From contig JADCIX010000019.1 of the NCBI GenBank assembly GCA_020247545.1, positions 1-50,016 of the forward strand: DNA of 50,016 bases. Reading direction: 5' to 3'. The stretch is from Rhodocyclaceae bacterium (GTDB lineage: Bacteria; Pseudomonadota; Gammaproteobacteria; Burkholderiales; Usitatibacteraceae). Positions 1 through 8,707 of this stretch are shown one piece after another. Each line of letters opens with the position of its first letter. Position 1 is the first letter of the stretch. The notes under the pieces were generated by a model. That model made no database searches and was not told where the DNA came from. It saw nothing but the letters and a program-made list of their open reading frames with translations. The position numbers and the translations under genes are program-made.

Positions 1-34
1 ATCTTTCGTCTAGGGTAAGGTCCCAACGTTTCAT
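1..34 (-). CDS. 5' end of an unidentified gene, cut by window edge
   Basis: Only eleven codons are inside the window, reading MKRWDLTLDER from an ATG at 34-32. A good ribosome binding site, AAAGGA on the minus strand (about 42-47), lies 7 nt ahead of the ATG, which is the main reason to believe this is a true start. The gene is divergent from the hydrolase gene starting at 188, so the roughly 150 bp between them should hold both promoters. The fragment is too short to identify. Confidence 0.5.
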   Translation of the reverse strand, partial: MKRWDLTLDER

Positions 35-187
35 GGCAGTGTCCTTTCGTCTTGAGAAACAAAAGGGTACCGCCGTTCGATACCTTACCCCCTAAATCAA
101 CCCCCTAAAGGTCGTCGACATTTGCTGTTGAATTCACGAAAATGCCCCAAACTGCCCGTCCCTGCTTGTGTTTACTAACTTCTCGCC

Positions 188-1120
188 ATGCCCCTCTCAC
201 ACCACTCTCGCGCCCCTTTCAAACTCCTCCTTGCGCTCTTCGCGGCGATTCTCATGACCAATGCTTCTGCCCAAACGTTGACCTTCAAGGACCTTCTCGA
301 CCGGACACCGCGACCCGCGCCAGCGCACAAAGTGACCTACGGCGCACACGCCGATCAATATGCCGAACTATGGTTACCAGAAACCTCTGGTGCATTGTTG
401 CCGGTTGTCGTTCTGATTCATGGTGGCTGTTGGCGAGCGGATTTACCGGGACCTGAATTGGTCGCGTTTTTGTCCCAGGCGATTGCGCAAAACGGTGTTG
501 CGGTTTGGAGTGTGACCTACCGACGCGTTGGTACCAAGGCTGAGAATTTTTCGCCGTACCCCGATACCTTTCTTGACGTCGCTGCCGCCGCAGACAAGTT
601 GCGCGAGATCGCGCCGCGTTACAAACTCGATTTGAATCGCGTCATCACCACTGGCCACTCAGCCGGCGGACACCTCGCGCTTTGGCTGGCGGCAAGGCCG
701 AAGATCGCAAGCACCTCATCGCTCTACTCGGCAGCGCCACTACCAGTCAAAGCGACCGTCGGTATCGCCGCGCTTGCTGACCTCCAGTACGCAAAATCTG
801 CTTCCGCACACGCTTGTGGCGCAGACACGGTTGACTTGCTCATCAACACCAAAGAGCGCAAAGACGCCGCCTATCTCGATACGTCCGTGACACCGCTCCT
901 GCCGCTAGGACTTCCACAAACGCTCATCAGCGGCGTCTACGACGGCATCGTTGCGCCCGCGCATGCACTGCGCTACCGTGAACGCGCCAAAGCCAAGGGC
1001 GAAACGGTGACACTACTCACGCTCGACGATTCCGGACACTTTGAACTCATCGCGCCATGGACGGCTCCGGGCGCACGTGTCGTTGAATCGATCGCGAACA
1101 GCGTGAAAGGCCTCAAATGA
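188..1120 (+). CDS. Exported alpha/beta hydrolase, kynurenine formamidase-like
   Basis: A 310-residue alpha/beta hydrolase of the esterase/lipase-arylformamidase type. HGGCW (residues 78-82) matches the oxyanion-hole HGG(Y/C)W motif, GHSAGG (156-161) holds the nucleophile Ser158, and Asp252 (YDG) and His284 (SGHF) complete a plausible triad. Residues 11-29 form a hydrophobic segment ending in ASA-Q, typical of a Sec signal peptide with cleavage near residue 28, so the product is probably periplasmic. Its neighbour on the other strand is tryptophan 2,3-dioxygenase, whose product N-formylkynurenine is the substrate of kynurenine formamidase, and this family includes such enzymes. The export signal argues against a simple cytoplasmic role, so the substrate is inferred, not shown. 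No clear Shine-Dalgarno precedes the ATG. The stop overlaps the next start by 4 nt. Confidence 0.75.
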   Translation: MPLSHHSRAPFKLLLALFAAILMTNASAQTLTFKDLLDRTPRPAPAHKVTYGAHADQYAELWLPETSGALLPVVVLIHGGCWRADLPGPELVAFLSQAIAQNGVAVWSVTYRRVGTKAENFSPYPDTFLDVAAAADKLREIAPRYKLDLNRVITTGHSAGGHLALWLAARPKIASTSSLYSAAPLPVKATVGIAALADLQYAKSASAHACGADTVDLLINTKERKDAAYLDTSVTPLLPLGLPQTLISGVYDGIVAPAHALRYRERAKAKGETVTLLTLDDSGHFELIAPWTAPGARVVESIANSVKGLK

Positions 1121-1416
1121 AGCACTTCGTTCTCATTTATGACGTTGTTAAGGACTATGCTGAACGTCGCACAGCGTTTCGCGCTGAACATCTCGCGTTG
1201 GCGCAAGCGGCGAAGGCGAATGGCGATCTCTTTCTCGCCGGCGCTTTCGCCAACCCTGTAGACGGCGCGTTATTGGTTTTCCAAGGTGAAACAGGTGCTG
1301 CGGCCGAAGCCTTCGCCCAAGCAGATCCCTACGTCAAGAACGGCTTGGTAAAAGCTTGGCGCGTGCGCGAGTGGACGACTGTCGTAGGTGATGCGGCAAC
1401 GGTCATAATGCCGTAG
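1117..1416 (+). CDS. YciI-like protein
   Basis: A 99-residue protein of the YCII-related, ferredoxin-like fold family. It begins KHFVLIYD, has a conserved RxxHLALAQAA segment (the family's histidine region) and ends in an FAQADPYVKNGLV-type block followed by W and EW. These match small YciI domains, which are dimeric and of mostly unknown chemistry. The start codon overlaps the stop of the hydrolase gene (ATGA at 1117-1120), so the two are almost certainly co-transcribed and translationally coupled. The gene converges on tryptophan dioxygenase with only 5 bp between the stops. YciI-like proteins are often found beside catabolic enzymes; a specific reaction cannot be given. Confidence 0.8.
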   Translation: MKHFVLIYDVVKDYAERRTAFRAEHLALAQAAKANGDLFLAGAFANPVDGALLVFQGETGAAAEAFAQADPYVKNGLVKAWRVREWTTVVGDAATVIMP

Positions 1417-1421
1417 CTACT

Positions 1422-2267
1422 CTACAGCGAAGTACGGATGTCCCACAGTTCGGGGAACAATCGCACGTCCACCATCTTGCGCAGGTAATCCACTCCCGAC
1501 GTGCCGCCGCTGCCGCGCTTAAAGCCAATCACACGCTCGACCGTCGTCACATGGCGAAAGCGCCACTGGCGGAAGTAGTCTTCAAGATCGACAAGCTTTT
1601 CCGCGAGTTCGTATAAGTCCCAATATTGCTTGGTATCGCCATATACCTCCGCCCATGCGGCAGCGACACTCGCGTTGGCCACATAGGGGGCTGACCAGTC
1701 CCGGTCGATTGCAACTTTGTCGAGAACAAACCCGCGTTTTGCGAGCAGTCTATTTGCCTCGTCGTAGAGCGAAGGGCTGTTGAGCAACTCAGTTAACTTC
1801 GTATAAATTTCCGTCTGGTGGGCGAAAGGTTTCAGCATCATCCGCGATTTGTTCCCAAACAAAAACTCAAGCATTCGATTTTGATGGGACTGAAATCCGG
1901 ACGAACGCGCCAGCGATTCGCGAAAGGCAGAGTACTCGGTCGGCGTAAGCGTCGACAAAATGTCCCATGATTGGATAAGGTTGTTCATGATGCGCGATAC
2001 CCGCGCCATCATTTTGAAGGCGGGCGACAGATCTTCCAGCTGTATGCAGCTTCGGGCGCGCATCAATTCTGTCAACGCCAGCTTCATCCACAATTCGGTC
2101 GCCTGATGTTGAACGATAAACAGCAGTTCGTTGGGTTCTTTCGAGAGTGGGTGCTGCGCGGAAAGGAGCTGATCGAGCTTCAGGTAATCCCCGTAACTCA
2201 TATCGTCACGGAAATTTTCGTAGGCCCCCTCATGTGCCACCCCAAGTAGTTTTTCGTCGTCAACCAT
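1422..2267 (-). CDS. kynA: Tryptophan 2,3-dioxygenase
   Basis: The enzyme opens the indole ring of L-tryptophan with O2 to give N-formylkynurenine, the first step of the kynurenine pathway, using cytoplasmic haem. With the ATG at 2267 the protein has 281 residues, the usual bacterial length. An open frame continues 72 codons further up, but that part overlaps the SMP-30 gene and reads as non-family sequence. Landmarks are MSYGDYLKL near the N-terminus, Phe50-IVQ-His54 in [11 protein letters not shown] (active site), Arg116, the haem ligand His239 in [13 protein letters not shown], and the GTSG substrate loop at 255-258. The start lies 13 nt after the stop of the SMP-30 gene, so they form one transcript. 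No strong Shine-Dalgarno is visible, suggesting coupling to upstream translation. Confidence 0.95.
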   Translation of the reverse strand: MVDDEKLLGVAHEGAYENFRDDMSYGDYLKLDQLLSAQHPLSKEPNELLFIVQHQATELWMKLALTELMRARSCIQLEDLSPAFKMMARVSRIMNNLIQSWDILSTLTPTEYSAFRESLARSSGFQSHQNRMLEFLFGNKSRMMLKPFAHQTEIYTKLTELLNSPSLYDEANRLLAKRGFVLDKVAIDRDWSAPYVANASVAAAWAEVYGDTKQYWDLYELAEKLVDLEDYFRQWRFRHVTTVERVIGFKRGSGGTSGVDYLRKMVDVRLFPELWDIRTSL

Positions 2268-2280
2268 CGGCACCGCCGCG

Positions 2281-3180
2281 TCAGTACATCGGCAGGCTGG
2301 CTTTGAGCACCACGCCAGTTTGTGCTTCTGTGACAAGGATCGTTCGCGGATCACTCGGATCGATGGTAATGCCGGTGGTGCTGTCGCCGCGCGACGAATC
2401 GACGCGATACTTCGGCTCGCCGCGTTTATCGAACATCCACACACAACCCATCCCCTGATGGGCAACGTAAACATTGTCATCACTATCTAGGGCAATCCCG
2501 CCGGGCCCGGCGTTCGCGCCCCAGCCGCCTGAGAGCTGAATGTATCGACCGACCTTGGAGACGCCACCCTCGACCAGAGGTACTCGCCAGACAGCGTTAT
2601 CACCCGCCACTGCCATCAGCAATAGTTCCTCATTGGCACTAAGCCCAAGTCCGGACGGCCGCGGGACGCCGTCTACCAATCGTTGTAACTCGCCGTTGGC
2701 CTTCATTCGGTACAAAGCACCGTCAGCAGCGTGTAGCCCAGTTTGGCCAGCATCGGAAAAATACAGGTCACCGTTGCTGGCAAAGGTCAGGTGACTCACG
2801 CCTAAAAATCGCTGTCCGACGTAGTGGGTCAACACCGGAGCTAACTTCCGCAGACTGACATCAAACTGCAAAATACCGTGCCGCTGATCGGCAATGAATA
2901 GGCGGCCATCCGTGTGAAACACTAAGCCGCTCGGCCAGCCGTCATATTTGGTGATGAGATCCCATTCGCCGGTTGGTGTGACACGAAAAATGCGTCCGAA
3001 CGGCGCATCTGTCAGCCACAGATTCCCGCCGCCATCAAAGCAGGGGCCGTCTAGAAAGCTATGAATGTCCCGACCGCCGACATTTGCGTGCGACCAAGGG
3101 TTATCGGCACCGGCTTCGTGCAGAAACGACGGCAATTCAAAATGGGTATCGGTGGTGAGTGAAAGCGGCGTGGAATACAT
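2281..3180 (-). CDS. SMP-30/gluconolactonase-type beta-propeller protein
   Basis: A 299-residue protein of the SMP-30/LRE family, six-bladed propellers that include metal-dependent lactonases. Repeating blade motifs are visible: [61 protein letters not shown] and [16 protein letters not shown]. The Glu/Asn/Asp metal ligands of the family cannot be placed with certainty by eye. I use the ATG at 3180; a TTG at 3225 would add 15 residues, and neither has a clear ribosome binding site. The gene is directly followed by tryptophan 2,3-dioxygenase, suggesting a joint catabolic operon, and it is divergent from the oxoprolinase gene, with about 125 bp between them. The substrate is unknown. Confidence 0.8.
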   Translation of the reverse strand: MYSTPLSLTTDTHFELPSFLHEAGADNPWSHANVGGRDIHSFLDGPCFDGGGNLWLTDAPFGRIFRVTPTGEWDLITKYDGWPSGLVFHTDGRLFIADQRHGILQFDVSLRKLAPVLTHYVGQRFLGVSHLTFASNGDLYFSDAGQTGLHAADGALYRMKANGELQRLVDGVPRPSGLGLSANEELLLMAVAGDNAVWRVPLVEGGVSKVGRYIQLSGGWGANAGPGGIALDSDDNVYVAHQGMGCVWMFDKRGEPKYRVDSSRGDSTTGITIDPSDPRTILVTEAQTGVVLKASLPMY

Positions 3181-3305
3181 ATGGGCTTTGACAATGTGAA
3201 TGCCCGCATTATGCGGCACCGGCAAGTATTGAGGTAGAAATCATCCTTCCGAACTTCGCCAATTCGTGGGCCCTGCTACCGCAGCACAGGCATTAAACTG
3301 CCGGC

Positions 3306-6300
3306 ATGGCAAACACTGATGTGACAAACCCGCGCCTCTGGCATTTCTGGATAGACCGGGGTGGCACGTTTACCGACGTCGTCGCCAAAACGCCGGAAGG
3401 CAACATTGTGACGGCGAAGCTGTTATCGGAGAATCCTGGGGTGTATCCGGACGCGGCGATTGCAGGCATCCGCCAGCTGATGGGTATCGCCCGCGAGGCA
3501 CCGATTCCGGTCGCCAACATCGCTGTGGTGAAGATGGGTACGACGGTCGCCACCAATGCATTGCTCGAACGTAAAGGTGAAAAAACGCTGCTTGCCATCA
3601 CCGCCGGCTTTCGCGATCAGTTGCGTATTGCCTACCAAAACCGGCCACGTATCTTTGACATGCACATTCGGCTGCCGGAGCTACTCTATTCGGACGTCAT
3701 TGAGATCGCAGAGCGCATCAGCGCAGGCGGCGAGGTCATCACGCCACTGGACGAAGCCGGCATTCGCACTGGCCTAGAGGCTGCCTATTCACGCGGATTG
3801 CGCGCTGTTGCTGTCGTTTGTATGCACAGCTATCGATATCGTCAGCATGAGTTGCGCGTGGCTGAAATCGCCAGACAAGTCGGCTTCACGCAGGTTTCAG
3901 CATCATCTGAGGTCAGTCCTGTCATGAAAATCGTGTCACGTGGTGACACCACGGTGGTCGACGCCTACTTATCGCCTATCTTGCGGCGATATGTGGAACA
4001 GGTGACAAAAGAGCTTCCGGATACACCCATTTATTTCATGCAATCCAATGGCGGGCTCACCGACGCCAATCGATTCCAAGGAAAAGACGCAATCTTGTCG
4101 GGCCCCGCTGGCGGGATCATCGGCATGACCAAGACCGCCATATCGGCAGGCTTTGACAAGGTTATCGGCTTTGACATGGGCGGCACTTCCACCGATGTCT
4201 CACACTTTGCGGGTGAGTTGGAGCGCGAGTTCGAGACCCAGGTGGCAGGCGTACGGATGCGCGCGCCCATGATGTCAATTCACACCATCGCGGCGGGTGG
4301 CGGCTCTATCCTTCACTTTGATGCAGTGGGGAAAACCGCGCGTTTTCGTGTTGGTCCAGATAGCGCAGGTGCCAATCCGGGGCCGGCGTGTTACCGACGC
4401 GGCGGACCACTCACCGTTACGGATTGCAACGTCATGCTGGGCAAGCTGCAACCCGGCTGGTTCCCAACGTTATTTGGAAATGACGGTATGTCACCGCTGG
4501 ATACGGAGACCGTTCAACGGCAATTTTCCGCGCTGGCTGAGGATGTCTCGCGTGCGACCGGAGTTCAGCAAACTGCGGAACAGGTTGCAGAGGGATTTCT
4601 GCGAATTGCGGTTGCCAACATGGCTAATGCCATTAAGCGTATTTCTGTAGAACGCGGCCACGACGTGACTGAGTATGTATTGCAATGTTTTGGTGGGGCC
4701 GGCGGACAACATGCCTGTCTGGTAGCTGATCAACTTGGCATGACAACCATCTACATCCACGCGTTATCTGGTGTCTTATCCGCTTACGGTATGGGTCTGG
4801 CAAACATCACTGCGATGCGCGAAAGTACAATCGAGGCACCGCTCACTGACTCTACCCTTGCGATACTCGAACAAAGATTCGGCGAACTCGCTGACAGCGC
4901 GACGCAAGAGGTGGCCTCCCAGGGTGTTGAAACCGCCAAGATCAGCCTCGCAACACGCGTTCATCTCAAGTACATCGGTACAGATTCTGCGATCGCCGTT
5001 GAGTTTGGCGATTTGCCAGCAATGCAGGCTGCATATGAGGCCGCGTACAAACGCCGTTTCAGCTTCCTGATGCGTGGGCGCGGACTGATCGTTGAGGCGA
5101 TATCGGTCGAAGTCACGGGTCAATCTGCAAATATTGATAGTGATTCGTCTAAACCATCTGTGGTGGAACATTCAAGCAGCCAGCCCTTTGCGCTGGCCCG
5201 GCTGGTATCCGACGGCAAATCGTTGCATGCGGGCGTCTATTCCCGCACCAGCTTGGCACCAGGCCAATCAGTCATCGGCCCCGCAATCATTGTGGACGGG
5301 AACGCGACGACGGTGGTTGAGCCGGGCTGGTGCGCGAATCTCACCACGGCGCAGGACCTCATCCTTACACGCAAAACACCACTTGCCATCCAGCGTCTTT
5401 CCGATTCGTCAGTGAACCAAGCAGCTGACCCTGTGATGCTTGAGGTCTTCAACAATCTCTTCATGTCAATCGCGGAACAGATGGGAACACGGCTGCAACA
5501 AACTGCGTACTCGGTGAACATCAAGGAACGGCTTGATTTCAGTTGTGCGTTGTTTGATGCAAACGCCAACTTGATCGCCAATGCGCCACATATGCCGGTG
5601 CACTTGGGTTCAATGGGTGAATCCATTAGTACGGTTTATCGCAAAAATTTCGGGCGTATGCAGCCCGGTGATGTATTTGTACTAAACGATCCTTATAACG
5701 GCGGCACGCACTTGCCCGACGTCACGGTGGTCACACCCGTTTTTCTTGATGACACCAGCAGCACCCCCCAGTTTTTTGTCGGCTCGCGTGGTCACCATGC
5801 TGACATCGGCGGGATTACCCCCGGCTCCATGCCACCCTTTTCCAAAACCGTCGAAGACGAAGGTGTACTACTGGATAACGTGAAGTTGATGTCCAACGGC
5901 GTATTTCTTGAGACGGAAATGCGTACGTTGCTGGCCGCCGCGAAACACCCCGCACGAAATATTGACCAGAACATTGCCGACATGCGAGCGCAAATTGCGG
6001 CGAACGAAAAAGGGGCGCAAGAGTTGAAACAGATGGTCAACCACTTTGGCTTGGGCGCGGTACAAGCCTATATGCAGCACGTTCAGGACAACGCTGAAGA
6101 ATGTGTGCGCCGCGCGATTGGCAAACTTCACGATGGCAGCTTTTCCTATGCGATGGATAACGGAGCGATCATTGCGGTTGAGGTGACAATCGGTGCCGAT
6201 AAACGCAGCGCAACCATCGACTTCACCGGAACTTCCGCGCAGCTCGAATCGAACTTCAACGCACCTTCCGCTGTGGTGTTCGCCGCTGTACTCTACGTGT

Positions 6301-6962
6301 TTCGAATGTTGGTGGACAGCGACATTCCGCTCAATGCCGGATGCCTGAAACCACTCACAATCGTCATTCCGCGCGGCTCCATGCTGAACCCTTTGCCCCC
6401 GGCCGCAACCGTGGCAGGCAACGTTGAAACCTCGCAGTGTATTACCGACACGTTGATCGGTGCACTAGGCGTAATGGCCGCCAGTAGTGGCACCATGAAT
6501 AACTTCACATTCGGCAACCAGAAATACCAGTACTACGAAACGGTTTCCGGTGGGACTGGCGCCGGCCCTACCTTTGACGGCTGCGATGCGGTGCAGGCAC
6601 ACATGACAAACTCGCGATTGACTGATCCGGAAATTTTGGAACTGCGCTATCCCGTGATCGTGGTAGAGCACGCCATTCGCCGTGGCTCTGGTGGCAAGGG
6701 AAAATTTCGTGGCGGGGATGGTGCCGTTCGGAAAATTCGCTTTCTCGAAAAGATGACAGCCGCTATTCTTGCCGGACACCGCTTGATTTCGCCATTTGGG
6801 ATGAGAGGTGGTGGCGCTGGTGCCTGTGGCGTCAACTGGGTTGAACACCCGGATGGCTCTCGTACCATGTTGTCATACTCCGATGAAGTCGAGGTCAATC
6901 CGGGTGATGTGTTTACCTTGGAGACGCCTGGCGGCGGTGGATACGGCGAGCCATCACACTGA
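3306..6962 (+). CDS. Fused hydantoinase A/B, 5-oxoprolinase-type (ATP-dependent)
   Basis: A 1218-residue protein with the order Hydant_A_N, Hydantoinase_A, Hydantoinase_B. It starts with the ATPase phosphate loop region FWIDRGGTFTDVVA, has the second nucleotide-binding motif GFDMGGTSTDVSHF (about residue 295) and the conserved IAAGGGSI, and from about residue 700 the HyuB part (DPVMLEVFNNLFMSIAEQMG) with NDPYNGGTHLPD, GHHADIGG and a C-terminal TPGGGGYG. Fused proteins of about 1200-1300 residues are typical of 5-oxo-L-prolinases, which hydrolyse pyroglutamate to glutamate with ATP; separate A and B subunits are more typical of N-methylhydantoinases. The length favours 5-oxoprolinase, but family members differ in substrate. 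It stands alone in its transcription unit. Confidence 0.85.
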   Translation: MANTDVTNPRLWHFWIDRGGTFTDVVAKTPEGNIVTAKLLSENPGVYPDAAIAGIRQLMGIAREAPIPVANIAVVKMGTTVATNALLERKGEKTLLAITAGFRDQLRIAYQNRPRIFDMHIRLPELLYSDVIEIAERISAGGEVITPLDEAGIRTGLEAAYSRGLRAVAVVCMHSYRYRQHELRVAEIARQVGFTQVSASSEVSPVMKIVSRGDTTVVDAYLSPILRRYVEQVTKELPDTPIYFMQSNGGLTDANRFQGKDAILSGPAGGIIGMTKTAISAGFDKVIGFDMGGTSTDVSHFAGELEREFETQVAGVRMRAPMMSIHTIAAGGGSILHFDAVGKTARFRVGPDSAGANPGPACYRRGGPLTVTDCNVMLGKLQPGWFPTLFGNDGMSPLDTETVQRQFSALAEDVSRATGVQQTAEQVAEGFLRIAVANMANAIKRISVERGHDVTEYVLQCFGGAGGQHACLVADQLGMTTIYIHALSGVLSAYGMGLANITAMRESTIEAPLTDSTLAILEQRFGELADSATQEVASQGVETAKISLATRVHLKYIGTDSAIAVEFGDLPAMQAAYEAAYKRRFSFLMRGRGLIVEAISVEVTGQSANIDSDSSKPSVVEHSSSQPFALARLVSDGKSLHAGVYSRTSLAPGQSVIGPAIIVDGNATTVVEPGWCANLTTAQDLILTRKTPLAIQRLSDSSVNQAADPVMLEVFNNLFMSIAEQMGTRLQQTAYSVNIKERLDFSCALFDANANLIANAPHMPVHLGSMGESISTVYRKNFGRMQPGDVFVLNDPYNGGTHLPDVTVVTPVFLDDTSSTPQFFVGSRGHHADIGGITPGSMPPFSKTVEDEGVLLDNVKLMSNGVFLETEMRTLLAAAKHPARNIDQNIADMRAQIAANEKGAQELKQMVNHFGLGAVQAYMQHVQDNAEECVRRAIGKLHDGSFSYAMDNGAIIAVEVTIGADKRSATIDFTGTSAQLESNFNAPSAVVFAAVLYVFRMLVDSDIPLNAGCLKPLTIVIPRGSMLNPLPPAATVAGNVETSQCITDTLIGALGVMAASSGTMNNFTFGNQKYQYYETVSGGTGAGPTFDGCDAVQAHMTNSRLTDPEILELRYPVIVVEHAIRRGSGGKGKFRGGDGAVRKIRFLEKMTAAILAGHRLISPFGMRGGGAGACGVNWVEHPDGSRTMLSYSDEVEVNPGDVFTLETPGGGGYGEPSH

Positions 6963-7077
6963 AACTGCGAGAGTTAGAACACAAGCGACTTGTTGCAGCG
7001 CGGCAAATACTATTTGTTGTTTCGCAGCGTTTTGTTGCAGATGTGTAAATCGCGAAGGGGAAATCGCAAAAATGAAT

Positions 7078-7105
7078 TTGCTTAAAACTTAAGCAGCGGT
7101 AAAAT
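7078..7105 (+). promoter_or_regulatory. Candidate sigma-70 promoter for dusB-fis-purH
   Basis: TTGCTT (7078-7083) and TAAAAT (7100-7105) are separated by 16 nt inside an AT-rich part of the otherwise gene-free 6963-7195 interval. The -10 matches five of six consensus bases, the -35 only three. Immediately downstream an AGCAGCG...CGCTGCT pair (7092-7119) can form a 7-bp stem in the leader. This is pattern recognition only. Confidence 0.3.
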
Positions 7106-7195
7106 CGCCCTTCGCTGCTGATTTGTGGATTTTGGTATCGTTCGCAAGTTGCGTTGTTCCACCAACCTGGCTTCCCCCCCCCCACCCCTTCCCGC

Positions 7196-8248
7196 GTGCA
7201 AATCGGCCCATATCTTTTGAAGAACAATTTGATCTGTGCGCCGATGGCCGGTGTCACAGATAGACCATTTCGCCAGCTTTGCAAAAAACTGGGAGCGGGT
7301 ATGGCGGTTTCAGAGATGGTTGCTTCCAATAGCAAGCTTTGGCAGACCGAGAAATCAATATTGCGCGGCAACCACGCCGGTGAAGCGGAACCCATCGTGG
7401 TGCAAATCGCCGGTGCCGATCCCGACATGATGGCAGAGGCGGCACGTTACAACGTTGATCGTGGTGCGCAGATTATTGATATCAATATGGGCTGCCCTGC
7501 CAAAAAAGTTTGTAACGTGTATGCCGGATCAGCGTTGCTTCAGGACGAAGCTCTTGTCGAAAGAATTGCATCGGCTGTTGTTAACGCGGTAGATGTTCCA
7601 GTGACATTGAAAATTCGTACGGGCTGGGACCGCGACCACAAAAACGCCCTGAAAATTGCACGTATTGCCGAAGACAATGGTATCCAAAGCCTCGCAGTGC
7701 ACGGGCGTACACGCGCCGACCTCTATAACGGCGACGCCGAATACGACACGATCCGCGCGGTGAAGCGGCACGTAGGGATTCCAGTCGTTGCCAATGGCGA
7801 TATCGATTCACCTGAGAAAGCCAAGTTCGTTTTGGACTACACAGGTGCCGATGCATTAATGATTGGTCGCGCCGCTCAGGGACGGCCGTGGATTTTTCGC
7901 GAGATAAGCTGGCACCAGAAGACGGGGACACATCTTGCGCCGCCGACGATTGCTGAGGTTTCGTCGATCGTTCGCGAGCATCTTGAGAATTTGTATGGGT
8001 TCTATGGCGAGCAGAAGGGATACCGTATCGCACGTAAACACATTGGATGGTTGGTTGCAAAAGATGGAATGCATGCTCCCAATGGTGAGGCTTTCCGGCA
8101 AGAAATGAATCAAATTGAAAACACCGCAGCACAGATTTCCGCAGTACTGAAGTACCTCGAAACACTGGAATCCCAAGGTCATGTATTCTTCGACTTCGGC
8201 TTTCCAAAAAGTCCGGTAACCGCAGACCAATTGCAGTCGGCGGCGTAG
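7196..8248 (+). CDS. dusB: tRNA-dihydrouridine synthase DusB
   Basis: An FMN enzyme that reduces uridine to dihydrouridine in the tRNA D-loop. The sequence shows APMAGVTDRPFRQLC near the N-terminus, the catalytic cysteine in GCPAKKVC, AGSALL, the HGRTR motif, VVANGDI and GADALMIGRAAQGRPW. I choose the GTG at 7196, because the protein then begins (V/M)QIGPYLLKNNLI exactly where DusB proteins start (350 residues). A TTG at 7154 would add a Pro-rich stretch encoded by a run of ten C. No Shine-Dalgarno is visible in the C-rich leader. In gamma- and betaproteobacteria dusB precedes fis, as here. The C-terminal tail after about residue 320 is a little longer than in E. coli. Confidence 0.93.
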   Translation: MQIGPYLLKNNLICAPMAGVTDRPFRQLCKKLGAGMAVSEMVASNSKLWQTEKSILRGNHAGEAEPIVVQIAGADPDMMAEAARYNVDRGAQIIDINMGCPAKKVCNVYAGSALLQDEALVERIASAVVNAVDVPVTLKIRTGWDRDHKNALKIARIAEDNGIQSLAVHGRTRADLYNGDAEYDTIRAVKRHVGIPVVANGDIDSPEKAKFVLDYTGADALMIGRAAQGRPWIFREISWHQKTGTHLAPPTIAEVSSIVREHLENLYGFYGEQKGYRIARKHIGWLVAKDGMHAPNGEAFRQEMNQIENTAAQISAVLKYLETLESQGHVFFDFGFPKSPVTADQLQSAA

Positions 8249-8297
8249 TTCGGGCGTCCCTGGAAATGCAATTTTCTAAACAAAACCAGGCGCGAAC

Positions 8298-8346
8298 AAA
8301 AAATAGCAACGACGCATATGCGTTATATGTCAGTCGCTGTTTTTTG
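8298..8346 (+). terminator. Terminator-like hairpin between dusB and fis
   Basis: An A6 run (8298-8303) plus AGC and GAC can pair with GTC-GCT-G and the following T7 run (8340-8346), with a 3-nt bulge. Inside lies a perfect 12-bp palindrome, ACGCATATGCGT (8312-8323). On the plus strand the structure ends in uridines, so it could stop or attenuate transcription between dusB and fis. In E. coli the two genes share one operon. The structure was folded by eye. Confidence 0.35.
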
Positions 8347-8423
8347 TGAGCAACAACGTGTTGTGACGAAAAGTGAATTTTCAGGGATGTTCGTAAAAAA
8401 TAATAGGCAATCTAAGGAATAGC

Positions 8424-8693
8424 ATGACCAGGGAACCACGTGGCCAACTATTGGAAAATAGTGGCGATAGCGAACTATCCGCTTGTGTTCGCAAAATGAT
8501 GAAGCAGTACTTCAAGGATTTGGATGGAGAGGAAGCCACCAATATTTATGACATGGTGGTCGCCAACGTCGAGCGCCCCCTGCTCGAAGTGGTGATGCAC
8601 CAAGCGCGCGGAAACCAAACCCGCGCTGCGGATCTCCTCGGATTGAACCGCAACACGCTGAGGAAGAAGCTCAGTCAACACGGTATTGAGTAG
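8424..8693 (+). CDS. fis: DNA-binding protein Fis
   Basis: An 89-residue homologue of the Fis nucleoid protein and transcription regulator. The C-terminal half carries the Fis helix-turn-helix ([24 protein letters not shown]), almost identical to the enterobacterial version; the N-terminal beta-hairpin region is more divergent, as usual in betaproteobacteria. A good ribosome binding site, AAGGA (8414-8418), precedes the ATG by 5 nt. The stop is 14 nt ahead of purH, so fis and purH are co-transcribed; a fis-purH pair is a known betaproteobacterial arrangement. The upstream 175 bp are AT-rich and contain the hairpin described separately. Confidence 0.95.
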   Translation: MTREPRGQLLENSGDSELSACVRKMMKQYFKDLDGEEATNIYDMVVANVERPLLEVVMHQARGNQTRAADLLGLNRNTLRKKLSQHGIE

Positions 8694-8707
8694 ATCGGCT
8701 CAAGCAA

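Noticed and set aside
142-456. 104-codon plus-strand frame
   Set aside because: It overlaps the hydrolase gene in another frame, has Arg/Ser/Pro-rich composition without family features, and no ribosome binding site.
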